A stretch of 64,000 nucleotides of DNA from Betaproteobacteria bacterium SCN1 (GTDB lineage Bacteria; Pseudomonadota; Gammaproteobacteria; Burkholderiales; Thiobacillaceae): contig WBSF01000003.1 in NCBI GenBank assembly GCA_008923315.1, positions 159,791-223,790 of the forward strand, given 5' to 3'. Shown in pieces: positions 56,761 through 64,000 of the stretch. The notes below the pieces were generated by a model that ran no database searches, had not been told where the DNA came from, and worked only from the letters and a program-made list of their open reading frames with translations. The position numbers and the translations under genes are program-made. Each line of letters begins with the position of its first letter. Position 1 is the first letter of the stretch.

Positions 56761-56880
56761 GGCTGGGATTTAGGGGCTAGGGATTAGGGGGCCGTGTAGC
56801 TTCGCCGCGTTATAGGAATTCGTGAGGCGCGGCGAAGCCGAACAACCTCCCCGGCCCCTAAATCCTAACCCTTAGTCCCT
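56761..56880. repeat. large imperfect palindrome between recJ and the rhomboid gene
   Basis: A nested inverted repeat. The outer 12-bp arms GGATTTAGGGGC (56766-56777) and GCCCCTAAATCC (56854-56865) enclose a perfect 11-bp inner stem GCTTCGCCGCG (56799-56809) / CGCGGCGAAGC (56828-56838). TAGGG-type runs continue on both sides. It fills the whole gap between two minus-strand genes and looks like a mobile-repeat relic or RNA structure. Confidence 0.65.
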
Positions 56881-56883
56881 CAA

Positions 56884-58575
56884 TCAAATCGCTTCCCAGT
56901 GATGCAGCTTCAGTTGCAGCGACTGTTGGCCATTGAACTCGTTGGGCATGAGGCCGTAGACCGCGCGGATGCGGCCGGGCAGGGGATCAGCGTGAAAAAA
57001 GCGCATGGCTTCGTAGACTTGGCCGCCGCGCGCGAGTTGCAGCTTGAGGTGCTTTTCGCCGACGACGCGCTGCTGGGCGACGGCGAATTCGCCAGTGAAC
57101 AGCGGTGCGGGGAAGCCTTGCCCCCATACGGCTTCGTCGAGCGCACAGGCCAGGAGGTAGCTGTGTTCGGCATCCGCAAGTTCGCCGTCGGTTTCAATTG
57201 TGCCTTCCAGGCAGGCTGCATCGACCTGTTGCCGGACCACGGTCTCGAAGGCAGCGGCAAATTCGGCGTGACCTTCGGGCGCGAGCGTGAGGCCGGCGGC
57301 CATGGCGTGGCCGCCGAATTTGCGGATGAGGCCGGGGTGGCGCCGGTCGACGAGGTCGAGCGCGTCGCGCAGGTGCAGGCCCGCGATGGAACGGCCCGAG
57401 CCTTTGAGCTCGCCGCTGTCCGCGCATGCGAACACGATGGCGGGCCGGTGAAATTTATCCTTGAGCCGTGAGGCGAGAATGCCGATCACGCCGGCGTGCC
57501 AGTCTGGCCGGTAGGCGACGAGGCTGACGCGGTCGGCGGGGTCGAAATCGGCGAGCAGGGCGAGGGCCTCGTCGAGCATGTCCGTTTCGACGTCGCGCCG
57601 CTGGCGGTTGAGCTCGTCCAGGCGCCGGGCCAGGGCCTGCGCGGCGGCGGGCTCGTCGGCCAGCAGGCATTCGATGCCGAGTGCCATGTCGTCGATGCGG
57701 CCGGCGGCATTGAGGCGCGGCCCGAGCATGAAGCCGAGATCGAACACGGTGGCGCGCGCGGGGTCGCGGCCGGCGACGCGGAACAGCGCCTGGATGCCGG
57801 GTGCGGCCTGGCCGGTGCGCATGCGTGCGAGCCCCTGCGCGACAAAGGTGCGGTTGTTGGCATCGAGTTTTACCACATCGGCCACGGTACCCAGCGCGAC
57901 CAGATCAAGCAGCGTGCGCAGGTCGGGCTCGGGCCGGTTCGCATAGGCGCCGCGGCGGCGCAGTTCGGCGCGCAGTGCGAGCAGTACGTAGAACATCACG
58001 CCTACGCCGGCCAGATGCTTGGAGGCGAAGCCGCAGCCCGGCTGGTTCGGGTTGACGATGCAGGCCGCGTCCGGCAGCCGGTCGCCGGGCAGGTGGTGAT
58101 CGGTGACCAGCACCGGCAGGCTGCGCGCGTTGGCGGCGGCCACGCCCTCGACGGCGGCGATGCCGTTGTCCACGGTGATCAGCAGGTCGGGCGCGCGCGC
58201 GGCGGCCAGTTCGACGATGGCGGGCGACAGGCCGTAGCCGTGTTCGATGCGGTTGGGGACCAGAAAATCGACCTGTGCGCCGAGCAGGCGCAGGCCGCGC
58301 ACGCCGACGGCGCAGGCAGTCGCACCGTCGGCATCGTAGTCGGCGACGATGAGCATTTTTTTGCCGGCGGCGATGGCGTCGGCGAGCAGCGTCGCGGCAC
58401 GTTCGGCATGCAGCAGACCCGTAGGCGGCAAGAGGCCGGGCAGGCGGTGCGCGATCTCGTCGGCACGGGTGATGCCGCGTGCCGCGTAGAGCCGAGCCCA
58501 GGCGGGCGGCAGGCCCGCTTGTTCGAGCGCATCGCGTGCATCGTCGGGGCAGGGGCGTACGGTGATGGCAGGCAT
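56884..58575 (-). CDS. recJ: single-stranded-DNA exonuclease RecJ
   Basis: This 5'-3' ssDNA exonuclease of the DHH superfamily has 563 residues from ATG 58575. The DHH motifs I-V are visible: VADYDADGATACAV, TVDNGIAAVEG, VTDHHLPGDRLPD, GTVADVVKLDANNR and GSGRSIAGLHLRDAL-(x)-FGGHAMAAGLTL in the DHHA1 domain. A C-terminal OB-like part ends LQLKLHHWEAI. An upstream ATG at 58605 is possible; I prefer 58575 because a TACAAT box lies between the two. Confidence 0.93.
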   Translation of the reverse strand: MPAITVRPCPDDARDALEQAGLPPAWARLYAARGITRADEIAHRLPGLLPPTGLLHAERAATLLADAIAAGKKMLIVADYDADGATACAVGVRGLRLLGAQVDFLVPNRIEHGYGLSPAIVELAAARAPDLLITVDNGIAAVEGVAAANARSLPVLVTDHHLPGDRLPDAACIVNPNQPGCGFASKHLAGVGVMFYVLLALRAELRRRGAYANRPEPDLRTLLDLVALGTVADVVKLDANNRTFVAQGLARMRTGQAAPGIQALFRVAGRDPARATVFDLGFMLGPRLNAAGRIDDMALGIECLLADEPAAAQALARRLDELNRQRRDVETDMLDEALALLADFDPADRVSLVAYRPDWHAGVIGILASRLKDKFHRPAIVFACADSGELKGSGRSIAGLHLRDALDLVDRRHPGLIRKFGGHAMAAGLTLAPEGHAEFAAAFETVVRQQVDAACLEGTIETDGELADAEHSYLLACALDEAVWGQGFPAPLFTGEFAVAQQRVVGEKHLKLQLARGGQVYEAMRFFHADPLPGRIRAVYGLMPNEFNGQQSLQLKLHHWEAI

Positions 58576-58666
58576 GGCGGCATTGTAAAGGCGCGTTTCG
58601 ATCATCGATTCAGAATCTGGTGAATTGCCGTTTGGGCTCCATCAGGCGGCGGGGTAGACTGGCCGC

Positions 58667-60127
58667 ATGAGTCATCTGCTGCCCCTTTCGCGCGTTGCCC
58701 GGCTGGTTGGGCAATCCCGCCACGCCCTGCAGGAGATGATCCGCAGCGGGGCGCTCGCCACCTTCGACGGCATGGTCGAGTTCGACGAACTGTTGCGTGC
58801 CTTTCCCGACGTGAAGTGGGACGACGACGCAGAATTGCGCCGGGTCAACGAGATCAAGGAGAAGGCGTTTGCCAAGCGCGTACTGGAGCGTGCGCTGCCG
58901 GACAAGGAGGTCCTGGCGGCGCGGCTGACCGAGCTGGGCAACGACTATGCGGCGGCGAAGGCGCTGCTTGCGCACTATGCCAGCGTGATGGCCTGGCTCG
59001 ACGAGAAAATCGACGAAATCGAAGAAGAGGGCAGCGCGGAAACCCGCCACGCGCTGCATACGGTACGCGCTTTCCTGCTGCGTAATCTGGCCGAGGCCCC
59101 GGCCGATGCGGCGCAGGCGCAGGCGGCGATCGCACATGAAAGGATACTGAGGATCATGTCGGCACATGTCACCATCCAGCCCAGCGGGCACGAGTTCTTC
59201 GTCGAGGGCAACGATACCCTGCTCGAAGCGGCGCTGCGCAATGGCGTGTCGCTCAATTACGGCTGCAGCAACGGCAACTGCGGCGACTGCAAGGCGCGCC
59301 TGGTGTCGGGCGAGGTGAAGAAGGTGCACGCGCACGACTACGTGCTGAAGCAGGCCGAGAAGGACCGGGGCGTGATCCTCCTGTGTTCGTATGCGCCGGT
59401 GAACGATGTGGTGGTCGAAGCCAACGTGGCCGGCGCGCGCGATATCCCCGTACAGGAAATTACCGCCAAGGTGAAATCGGTGGAGGTGTTCAACCCGCAC
59501 ATGGCTGCCCTGCACATCCTGGCACCGCGCAGCCAGCGTCTGCGTTTTCTCGGCGGACAGGGCGTCCGTCTGACGGTCGACGGCGCGAGCGGGCGCTACG
59601 CCATCGCGAGCTGTCCGTGCGAGGATCGGCACATCGAGGTCCAGATTCCCCGTCGCGAGGCGGATGTCTTCGCCGAAGCGCTGTTCACCCGCCTGAAAGC
59701 CAACGACTCGGTCGCGGTGGAGGGTCCCTACGGCGAATTCGTGCTGGACGAGGACTCGCCGCGGCCGGTGATCTTTCTTGCCTTCGGCGCCGGCTTCGCA
59801 CCGATCAAGAGCCTGGTGCAGCATGCGATGTCGCTCGATCTCGCCGAATCGATGGATCTGCACTGGCTGGCCGACGTGGCCGGGCATTATCAGGACAATC
59901 TCTGTCGTGCCTGGGCCGATGCGCTCGACAATTTCGCCTATGTGCCGCATCCGCCGGTCGATGATCTCGATGCCGCGCTGCGGGCCATCGTCACGGACTA
60001 CCCCGACCTGCACCGCTTCGACGTCTACGCGGCTGGCACGGCGGCGCAGCTCGAACGCGCGGAGGCGGCTTTCACGGGGGCTGGGCTGCATCGCCCGCGC
60101 TGGTTCGCGGGCGCGATCGACGCCTGA
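58667..60127 (+). CDS. [2Fe-2S] ferredoxin-reductase fusion with N-terminal regulatory-like domain
   Basis: A 486-residue protein in three parts. Residues 1-160 (MSHLLPLSRVARLVGQSRHA, RSGALATFDGMVEFDELLRA, then a long charged helix) look like a helix-turn-helix-like plus coiled region of unknown function. Residues about 165-255 form a plant-type ferredoxin with the ligands in NYGCSNGNCGDCKARL and VILLCSY. The rest is an FNR-type reductase with YAIASCPCE and LAFGAGFAPIKSLVQHA, where the usual flavin RxYS is altered. Similar fusions occur in Thiobacillus and Nitrosomonas relatives. The stop overlaps the next gene (TGATG). Confidence 0.8.
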   Translation: MSHLLPLSRVARLVGQSRHALQEMIRSGALATFDGMVEFDELLRAFPDVKWDDDAELRRVNEIKEKAFAKRVLERALPDKEVLAARLTELGNDYAAAKALLAHYASVMAWLDEKIDEIEEEGSAETRHALHTVRAFLLRNLAEAPADAAQAQAAIAHERILRIMSAHVTIQPSGHEFFVEGNDTLLEAALRNGVSLNYGCSNGNCGDCKARLVSGEVKKVHAHDYVLKQAEKDRGVILLCSYAPVNDVVVEANVAGARDIPVQEITAKVKSVEVFNPHMAALHILAPRSQRLRFLGGQGVRLTVDGASGRYAIASCPCEDRHIEVQIPRREADVFAEALFTRLKANDSVAVEGPYGEFVLDEDSPRPVIFLAFGAGFAPIKSLVQHAMSLDLAESMDLHWLADVAGHYQDNLCRAWADALDNFAYVPHPPVDDLDAALRAIVTDYPDLHRFDVYAAGTAAQLERAEAAFTGAGLHRPRWFAGAIDA

Positions 60128-60537
60128 TGCCCGTTCTGCTGCGTTACCTGTGGGCCTTGCCGGCTACCGTGCCGGGTGTGCTGCTGGCCGTGCTGGCGCG
60201 GGCGAGCGGCGGCGAGTGGCAACGGGTGGACGGTGTGCTGGAGGCCTCGGGCGGCTGGACGGCCCGGCTGTTGCGGACCGGTTTCCCGTTCAGCGGCCCG
60301 GTCGCGGCGATCACTTTCGGCCATGTGGTGCTGGGTGCAAGTGCGTACGATCTGGATGCGACACGGGCGCACGAGCGGGCGCATGTGCGGCAATTCGAAC
60401 GCTGGGGAGGCTTGATGCTGGTTCTGTATCCGCTGGCAGGCCTGTTTGCCGGCTTGCGGGGTGGTGATCCTTATCGGGACAACCCTTTCGAACGGGAAGC
60501 CCGGGCGGCCGAACGGCGCGGCTGGCCGTGTATGTGA
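60127..60537 (+). CDS. small membrane protein with HExxH motif
   Basis: A 136-residue protein of unknown function starting MPVLLRYLWALPATVPGVLL. The N-terminal hydrophobic helix is followed by a strand region (FPFSGPVAAITFGHVVLGAS), an ATRAHERAHVRQFERWGGL helix with the zincin-type HERAH, and a second hydrophobic helix LMLVLYPLAGLFAGL. The tail GDPYRDNPFEREARAAE holds a possible third ligand Glu. No further protease domain is visible. It is coupled to the ferredoxin-reductase gene. Confidence 0.65.
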   Translation: MPVLLRYLWALPATVPGVLLAVLARASGGEWQRVDGVLEASGGWTARLLRTGFPFSGPVAAITFGHVVLGASAYDLDATRAHERAHVRQFERWGGLMLVLYPLAGLFAGLRGGDPYRDNPFEREARAAERRGWPCM

Positions 60538-60813
60538 TCAGTCGATGGGGCGGTGGGAAATGGCGCTGGGGTCGCCGGTATCGGGATCGATCCAGTCGCT
60601 GATGCCCAGCTCGTCCTCGGCCTCTTCGATCGTCTCGCCGGGTTCATAGTCGCTCTCGGCGTTGTACTCCATGTCCTGGATGGCTTCCAGGAGGCTGGCG
60701 AAGGGGCCATATTCCGCGCCGGTCTCGGCATCGATCCAGTAGCAGCCGTCTGGCCGCTCGACAATACGGGTATGGTCGTACTCCGCAGGCGTTTCAGGTA
60801 TGGGCTGTTTCAT
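60538..60813 (-). CDS. acidic conserved hypothetical protein
   Basis: A 91-residue very acidic protein starting MKQPIPETPAEYDHTRIVER. It contains GCYWIDAETGAEYGPFASLL and a run of Glu/Asp (ESDYEPGETIEEAEDELGIS). No family that I recognise. The stop codon directly abuts the stop of the HExxH gene. ATG 60813 is chosen over an upstream extension that shadows intergenic DNA. Confidence 0.6.
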   Translation of the reverse strand: MKQPIPETPAEYDHTRIVERPDGCYWIDAETGAEYGPFASLLEAIQDMEYNAESDYEPGETIEEAEDELGISDWIDPDTGDPSAISHRPID

Positions 60814-60889
60814 GTCGCGCGTCCTCCGTCCAGTCACTATAGAAAGCCGGGACGGCAAGGGCAAGCCGGGAACCGGCCGCGCGTCAGTA

Positions 60890-61795
60890 TCAGGTCGCCT
60901 GGAAGCGTGCCAGTGTCGCGAGTGCGGCCGCAACCGCGCCCAGATGGGCCCAGCTCCAGAACCGGTAATGCCGAACGAGCGCATGCATGTTCCGGTTGGC
61001 GATCAGAAAGGGGCGCCGGTGCGCGGGCTTGCGGATCAGGTGTACGCCGTCCTTGAGGCGTGTGTCCAGGTGGGCGCGGTCCACCTCGTCGGATGCCGTC
61101 TTGCGTGCACGTTCCCATTCGTCGAGGCTGATCTCGCCGTCGCGGTCGGTGTCGAAACGCGCCAGCAGCGTGCGCTTGTCGCGCTTCCATTCGGCCAGCA
61201 GATCGGCCATGTCCGCACGCTTGTCGAGTATCGCGTTGGGACCGCCCAGCGTGATGTGTTCGCCGATGACGTAGAGCGTCTCGTTTTCGATCAGCGTCCA
61301 TTCGGTGCGGCGGTAATTGCCTTGCTGGCTGACCTGTTTGCGCGAGGTGAGGATTTCCGCGCCATCCGGATCGACCAGTACCAGGCCCGAACCGTCGTCT
61401 ACGCCGAAAGTGTCGTCCGAGACACCGGATTCGACGAGCGTCCAGCGGTTATCCTGCCGGTGTTCGATCCGGTAGCGGTACCACAGGCAGGGCAGGCCGG
61501 AGAGCGGGCTGAGCAGCCGCTCTCCGGGCGGCTGCCGGCCGCGGCCGATGATTTCGACATAACCCTGCGGGGCCGATGCGACCCGCGAAGTGGGCGTGTC
61601 GGCAACCGTGCGATAGCGTTTGAGATTGGTGTACCAGGCCCAGGCGCTCGTCAGCCCGACGCAGGCGAAGGCGAATTTCCAGCCGGCCGACGTCCCGATC
61701 TGGAATCCCAGCAGCAGCAGGGCGAAATTCCCGCCCGAGAGAATGAAATTGGCGTAGTCGTGCCGCTGCCCGGCGAACGAACCGGAGCCGAACAT
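60890..61795 (-). CDS. GIDE-domain (E3 ligase-like) membrane protein with EF-hand
   Basis: This 301-residue protein starts MFGSGSFAGQRHDYANFILS. Two N-terminal helices lead to a GIDE-like domain (PLSGLPCLWYRYRIE, then SGLVLVDPDGAEIL). An EF-hand calcium loop follows (DTDRDGEISLDEWE). A C-terminal helix region (ALVRHYRFWSWAHLGAVAAA) ends the protein. Mitochondrial MUL1-type E3 ligases share the GIDE fold, but no RING is present here. It is coupled to lemA by an ATGA overlap; the lemA-GIDE pairing recurs in bacteria. Function unknown. Confidence 0.8.
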   Translation of the reverse strand: MFGSGSFAGQRHDYANFILSGGNFALLLLGFQIGTSAGWKFAFACVGLTSAWAWYTNLKRYRTVADTPTSRVASAPQGYVEIIGRGRQPPGERLLSPLSGLPCLWYRYRIEHRQDNRWTLVESGVSDDTFGVDDGSGLVLVDPDGAEILTSRKQVSQQGNYRRTEWTLIENETLYVIGEHITLGGPNAILDKRADMADLLAEWKRDKRTLLARFDTDRDGEISLDEWERARKTASDEVDRAHLDTRLKDGVHLIRKPAHRRPFLIANRNMHALVRHYRFWSWAHLGAVAAALATLARFQAT

Positions 61796-62367
61796 CAGGT
61801 ATTGAAGAGTTGCCTGATGTCCACGTCCTTTTTCTCCTCGCTGGCGAATCGCAGCAGCGGAAACTGGCGGAAGCCGAACAGGCGGGCGACAAGCGTGTCG
61901 GGGAACTGCTCCACGCGCACGTTGTTGACGTTGACGGATTCGTTGTAGAACTCCCGGCGGTCCGCGATGGCATTCTCCAGACCGGAAATGCGCGCCTGCA
62001 GATGCTGGAAGGTCTCGTTGGTCTTCAGTTCCGGATAGGCTTCGGCGACCGCGAAGAGATTGCCCAGGCCTGCGCGCAGGGCGCTCTCGGCTTGGCCTAG
62101 AGCGGAGATGTTGCGCGACTCGCGCGCATTGGCCACCTGATTGCGCGCGAGCATCACTTTCTCCAGTGTTTCCTGCTCGAACTGCATGTATTGCTTGCAG
62201 GTTTCCACCAGCTTGGGCAGTTCGTCGTGGCGCTGTTTCAGCAGGATGTCGATGTTCGACCAGGATTTGCCGACGTTGTGCTTCAACTGCACCAGCTGGT
62301 TGTACAGAAAGATGCCATAGACGGCAAACAGGGCGAGGGCGATCAGCAGAATCAGGCCACTGGCCAT
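61795..62367 (-). CDS. lemA: LemA family protein
   Basis: This 190-residue protein has an N-terminal membrane helix (MASGLILLIALALFAVYGIF) and a long helical hairpin: NVGKSWSNIDILLKQRHDEL, PKLVETCKQYMQFEQETLEK and AYPELKTNETFQHLQARISG. A cytoplasmic or periplasmic scaffold role is proposed for LemA, but the function remains unclear. It is followed by the GIDE gene, and an alcohol dehydrogenase gene lies upstream on the same strand. Confidence 0.92.
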   Translation of the reverse strand: MASGLILLIALALFAVYGIFLYNQLVQLKHNVGKSWSNIDILLKQRHDELPKLVETCKQYMQFEQETLEKVMLARNQVANARESRNISALGQAESALRAGLGNLFAVAEAYPELKTNETFQHLQARISGLENAIADRREFYNESVNVNNVRVEQFPDTLVARLFGFRQFPLLRFASEEKKDVDIRQLFNT

Positions 62368-62429
62368 GGCGTGCTCCAGATTGGGATATCGACGGGTTAG
62401 CGGATTGGTGGCGTGCGAACTTGAGCGAT

Positions 62430-63617
62430 CTACAGCCGGTCGGCCACGATGGCGGCGATTTCGGCATCGTCTAGCATGACCGGGTTTGTCTTTATGCTGC
62501 TGCCCCGGCTGTGGGCGACGATGCGGGGAATGTCGTCTGGCGATACACCGTAGTGCGCAAGGGTCGGGAGACCGAGTGTCTGCGTCCAGGCAATCAGTGT
62601 ATCGACGAGCGCGGTATGCGCGGCGTTCCGATCCAGTGAGCTGTTCCGGCTCAGCAGACGACCGGCCAGGGCGTATTTCTCGAGCGCAGGGTGTGTCGGT
62701 GCCCGGGCACGCAGTGCTTCGATGTTGACCCGTGTGGCGGTGGCGACCAGCGTACCGCAGGCGACGCCATGGGGAATGGGAAAGAATGCGCCCAGTGGCG
62801 CGGCGAGCCCATGCACCGATCCCAGGCCGACCTGGGCGAGCGTGATGCCCGAAACCATCGCGGCATAGGCCATTTTTCCGCGTGCGTCCGCATTGCCGGC
62901 ATTCGCATGCAGTTCAAGCAGACCGTCGCGCGCCGCCTTCATGCCGCCCCAGGCGAGTGAATCGGTGAAGGCGGCCGCGCGGCTGGATACGTAGGATTCG
63001 AGCAGTTGCGTGAAGGCATCCATGCCGTTGGCCGCCACGATTGCCGGTGGGCAGGTGGCCAGCAGATCCGGGTCGACCAGGGCATGTGCGGCAACCAGTT
63101 GTTCGTCCCGGAAGGATTTCTTGAAACCGTCGTGCCCGTGCACGCTGAGCACTGCATTCTTGGTGCATTCCGATCCGGTGCCCGCTGTAGTCGGTACGGC
63201 AATGAAAGGGGTGGCAGGGCCCCGATAGGGCAGTTCGGGTCCGACGCCTTCGAGATGATCTCTCACCGAATTGCCGGGTTTGAGCAGGCCGGCGATGGCT
63301 TTGGCGGCGTCCAGTGCGCTGCCGCCACCGATGCCGACGACCACGTCCGGATTTTCCGCCCGGTAGGTGCGGACGGCGTCATCAATCAGGTCGGGGGAGG
63401 GTTCGCCGGGCACGATGAGTTGCGCCCAGTTCAGACCGGCCTGGCGGAAGCCCTTGATCAGTTGCGGCCAGCAGGTGCTGTGTTTCACGGAGCCCGCGCC
63501 GGTAACCAACAGCATGCGCGAACCGAAGGCAGCCGCAAGCGTCGGCAGACGGGCAACGGCCCCGCTGCCGAATTCGATGCGCGGCAAACGGGAAAGCGAG
63601 AATGGCTCGATCTGCAC
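62430..63617 (-). CDS. iron-containing alcohol dehydrogenase
   Basis: This 395-residue group III alcohol dehydrogenase from GTG 63617 starts MQIEPFSLSRLPRIEFGSGA. The NAD-binding GGGSALDAAKAIAGLL, the PTTAGTGSECTKNAV and the iron-ligand helices DAFTQLLESYVSSRAA, GLAAPLGAFFPIPHGVACG are intact. Substrate is not evident; such enzymes reduce or oxidise short alcohols, lactaldehyde or 1,3-propanediol. A longer frame to 63704 lacks a good start. Confidence 0.88.
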   Translation of the reverse strand: MQIEPFSLSRLPRIEFGSGAVARLPTLAAAFGSRMLLVTGAGSVKHSTCWPQLIKGFRQAGLNWAQLIVPGEPSPDLIDDAVRTYRAENPDVVVGIGGGSALDAAKAIAGLLKPGNSVRDHLEGVGPELPYRGPATPFIAVPTTAGTGSECTKNAVLSVHGHDGFKKSFRDEQLVAAHALVDPDLLATCPPAIVAANGMDAFTQLLESYVSSRAAAFTDSLAWGGMKAARDGLLELHANAGNADARGKMAYAAMVSGITLAQVGLGSVHGLAAPLGAFFPIPHGVACGTLVATATRVNIEALRARAPTHPALEKYALAGRLLSRNSSLDRNAAHTALVDTLIAWTQTLGLPTLAHYGVSPDDIPRIVAHSRGSSIKTNPVMLDDAEIAAIVADRL

Positions 63618-63708
63618 AAAAATCCCTAGGATGGTTTGCGATGCACAATGGTACCCAGTTTGACGGCCCGATCGATCGAGGACGGTCTTGTCGACACGGC
63701 ACAAATGG

Positions 63709-63738
63709 TTGACGCAGGTCGGGCAGCTTTGCTATAGT
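63709..63738 (+). promoter_or_regulatory. sigma-70 promoter of the tRNA-fMet gene
   Basis: TTGACG (63709-63714) and TATAGT (63733-63738) with an 18-base spacer, 34 bases before the tRNA. It is the best -35/-10 pair in the 150-base gap after the alcohol dehydrogenase gene. Confidence 0.65.
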
Positions 63739-63771
63739 CCCGCTTCTCGATTGACGCAGTTTTGCGACAGG

Positions 63772-63848
<77 letters not shown>

Positions 63849-63861
63849 TTTCAAAAAGGTG

Positions 63862-63889
63862 TTGACGTTTTGCGGTGTCGCCGTAGAAT
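63862..63889 (+). promoter_or_regulatory. rRNA operon promoter
   Basis: TTGACG (63862-63867) and TAGAAT (63884-63889) with a 16-base spacer, 14 bases after the tRNA-fMet CCA. A GC hairpin (ACCCTTCGGAAGGGT, 63894-63908) follows at the start of the leader. The combination with the boxA below indicates an rrn operon. Confidence 0.75.
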
Positions 63890-63935
63890 GCCGACCCTTC
63901 GGAAGGGTGCCTGCAAGCCGGTGTCCGGTCGAGTC

Positions 63936-63950
63936 GATCTTTAACAATTA
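63936..63950 (+). promoter_or_regulatory. rRNA leader boxA-like antitermination element
   Basis: GATCTTTAACAATTA, followed by ACAGCCGATAGGTGTGGGC, is the standard betaproteobacterial 16S leader (boxA and boxC region). The 16S gene itself begins beyond 64000, so only the leader is visible. Confidence 0.8.
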
Positions 63951-64000
63951 ACAGCCGATAGGTGTGGGCATTGATGAGGTTGGTGGGTGCTGGAGTCTGG

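Noticed and set aside
61795..62467. Extension of the GIDE protein frame upstream through lemA
   Set aside because: The frame is open to 62467, but the protein begins at ATG 61795, overlapping the lemA stop. The upstream part is out of frame with lemA and has no family match.

Overview
This 64 kb window is a high-GC, gene-dense chromosomal segment of a betaproteobacterium. The gene order ispH-slpA-lspA-ileS-ribF-murJ/rpsT, the htrA-petABC-sspAB block and the methanolan-type eps/XrtB exopolysaccharide operon point there. A proteasome homologue of the BPH family and several DsrE-like proteins suggest a relative of Thiobacillus and similar sulfur- or thiol-handling Nitrosomonadales/Hydrogenophilales. 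The genus is inference. I see no insertion sequence, prophage or CRISPR array.

Layout. 1-7.9 kb: tail of a type IV pilin, then isoprenoid, lipoprotein-processing, translation and flavin genes, the lipid II flippase and ribosomal protein S20. 8-15.2 kb: small conserved proteins, the arginine genes argD-argF-argG, a nucleoside phosphorylase, the BPH proteasome homologue, YajQ, a DJ-1 protein and a CBS-domain protein. 15.2-18 kb: a secreted DsrE protein, rsgA, phhB and cytochrome c on the minus strand; orn on the plus strand. 18-22 kb: a compact locus that looks like a regulatory system. It has a secreted DsrE protein divergent from an ECF sigma factor, an anti-sigma factor whose periplasmic part is itself a DsrE-like domain, and an exported thioredoxin-fold DUF255 protein. 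The divergent intergenic region carries the same promoter-like sequence facing both ways. 22-27.2 kb: HtrA protease, the cytochrome bc1 complex, SspA/SspB and tRNA-Thr. 27.3-30.4 kb: PilR/PilS and a small zinc-ribbon-like membrane protein.

30.7-56.1 kb: a PEP-CTERM protein followed by about 25 plus-strand genes for an exopolysaccharide and exosortase B (XrtB) system. These cover the initiating phosphosugar transferase, EpsD, a CAAX-type protease, EpsL, EpsE, EpsF, EpsG, XrtB, EpsI, GDP-fucose synthesis, flippase, polymerase, glycosyltransferases, a glycoside hydrolase, dTDP-rhamnose synthesis and galE. The middle of this operon (about 43.1-49.4 kb) has AT-richer codon use and looks like exchanged strain-specific DNA. 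EpsG carries an N-terminal repeat matching the 24-5-24 spacing of the c-di-GMP-binding MshEN domain.

56.2-64 kb: rhomboid protease, recJ, a ferredoxin-reductase fusion, a small HExxH membrane protein, a GIDE/EF-hand protein paired with LemA, an iron-type alcohol dehydrogenase, initiator tRNA-fMet, and the promoter and boxA leader of an rRNA operon whose structural genes lie beyond the window.

The best candidate for an undescribed system is the DsrE / ECF sigma / DsrE-anti-sigma locus at 18.0-22.0 kb. It may sense a periplasmic sulfur or thiol signal through paired DsrE domains.
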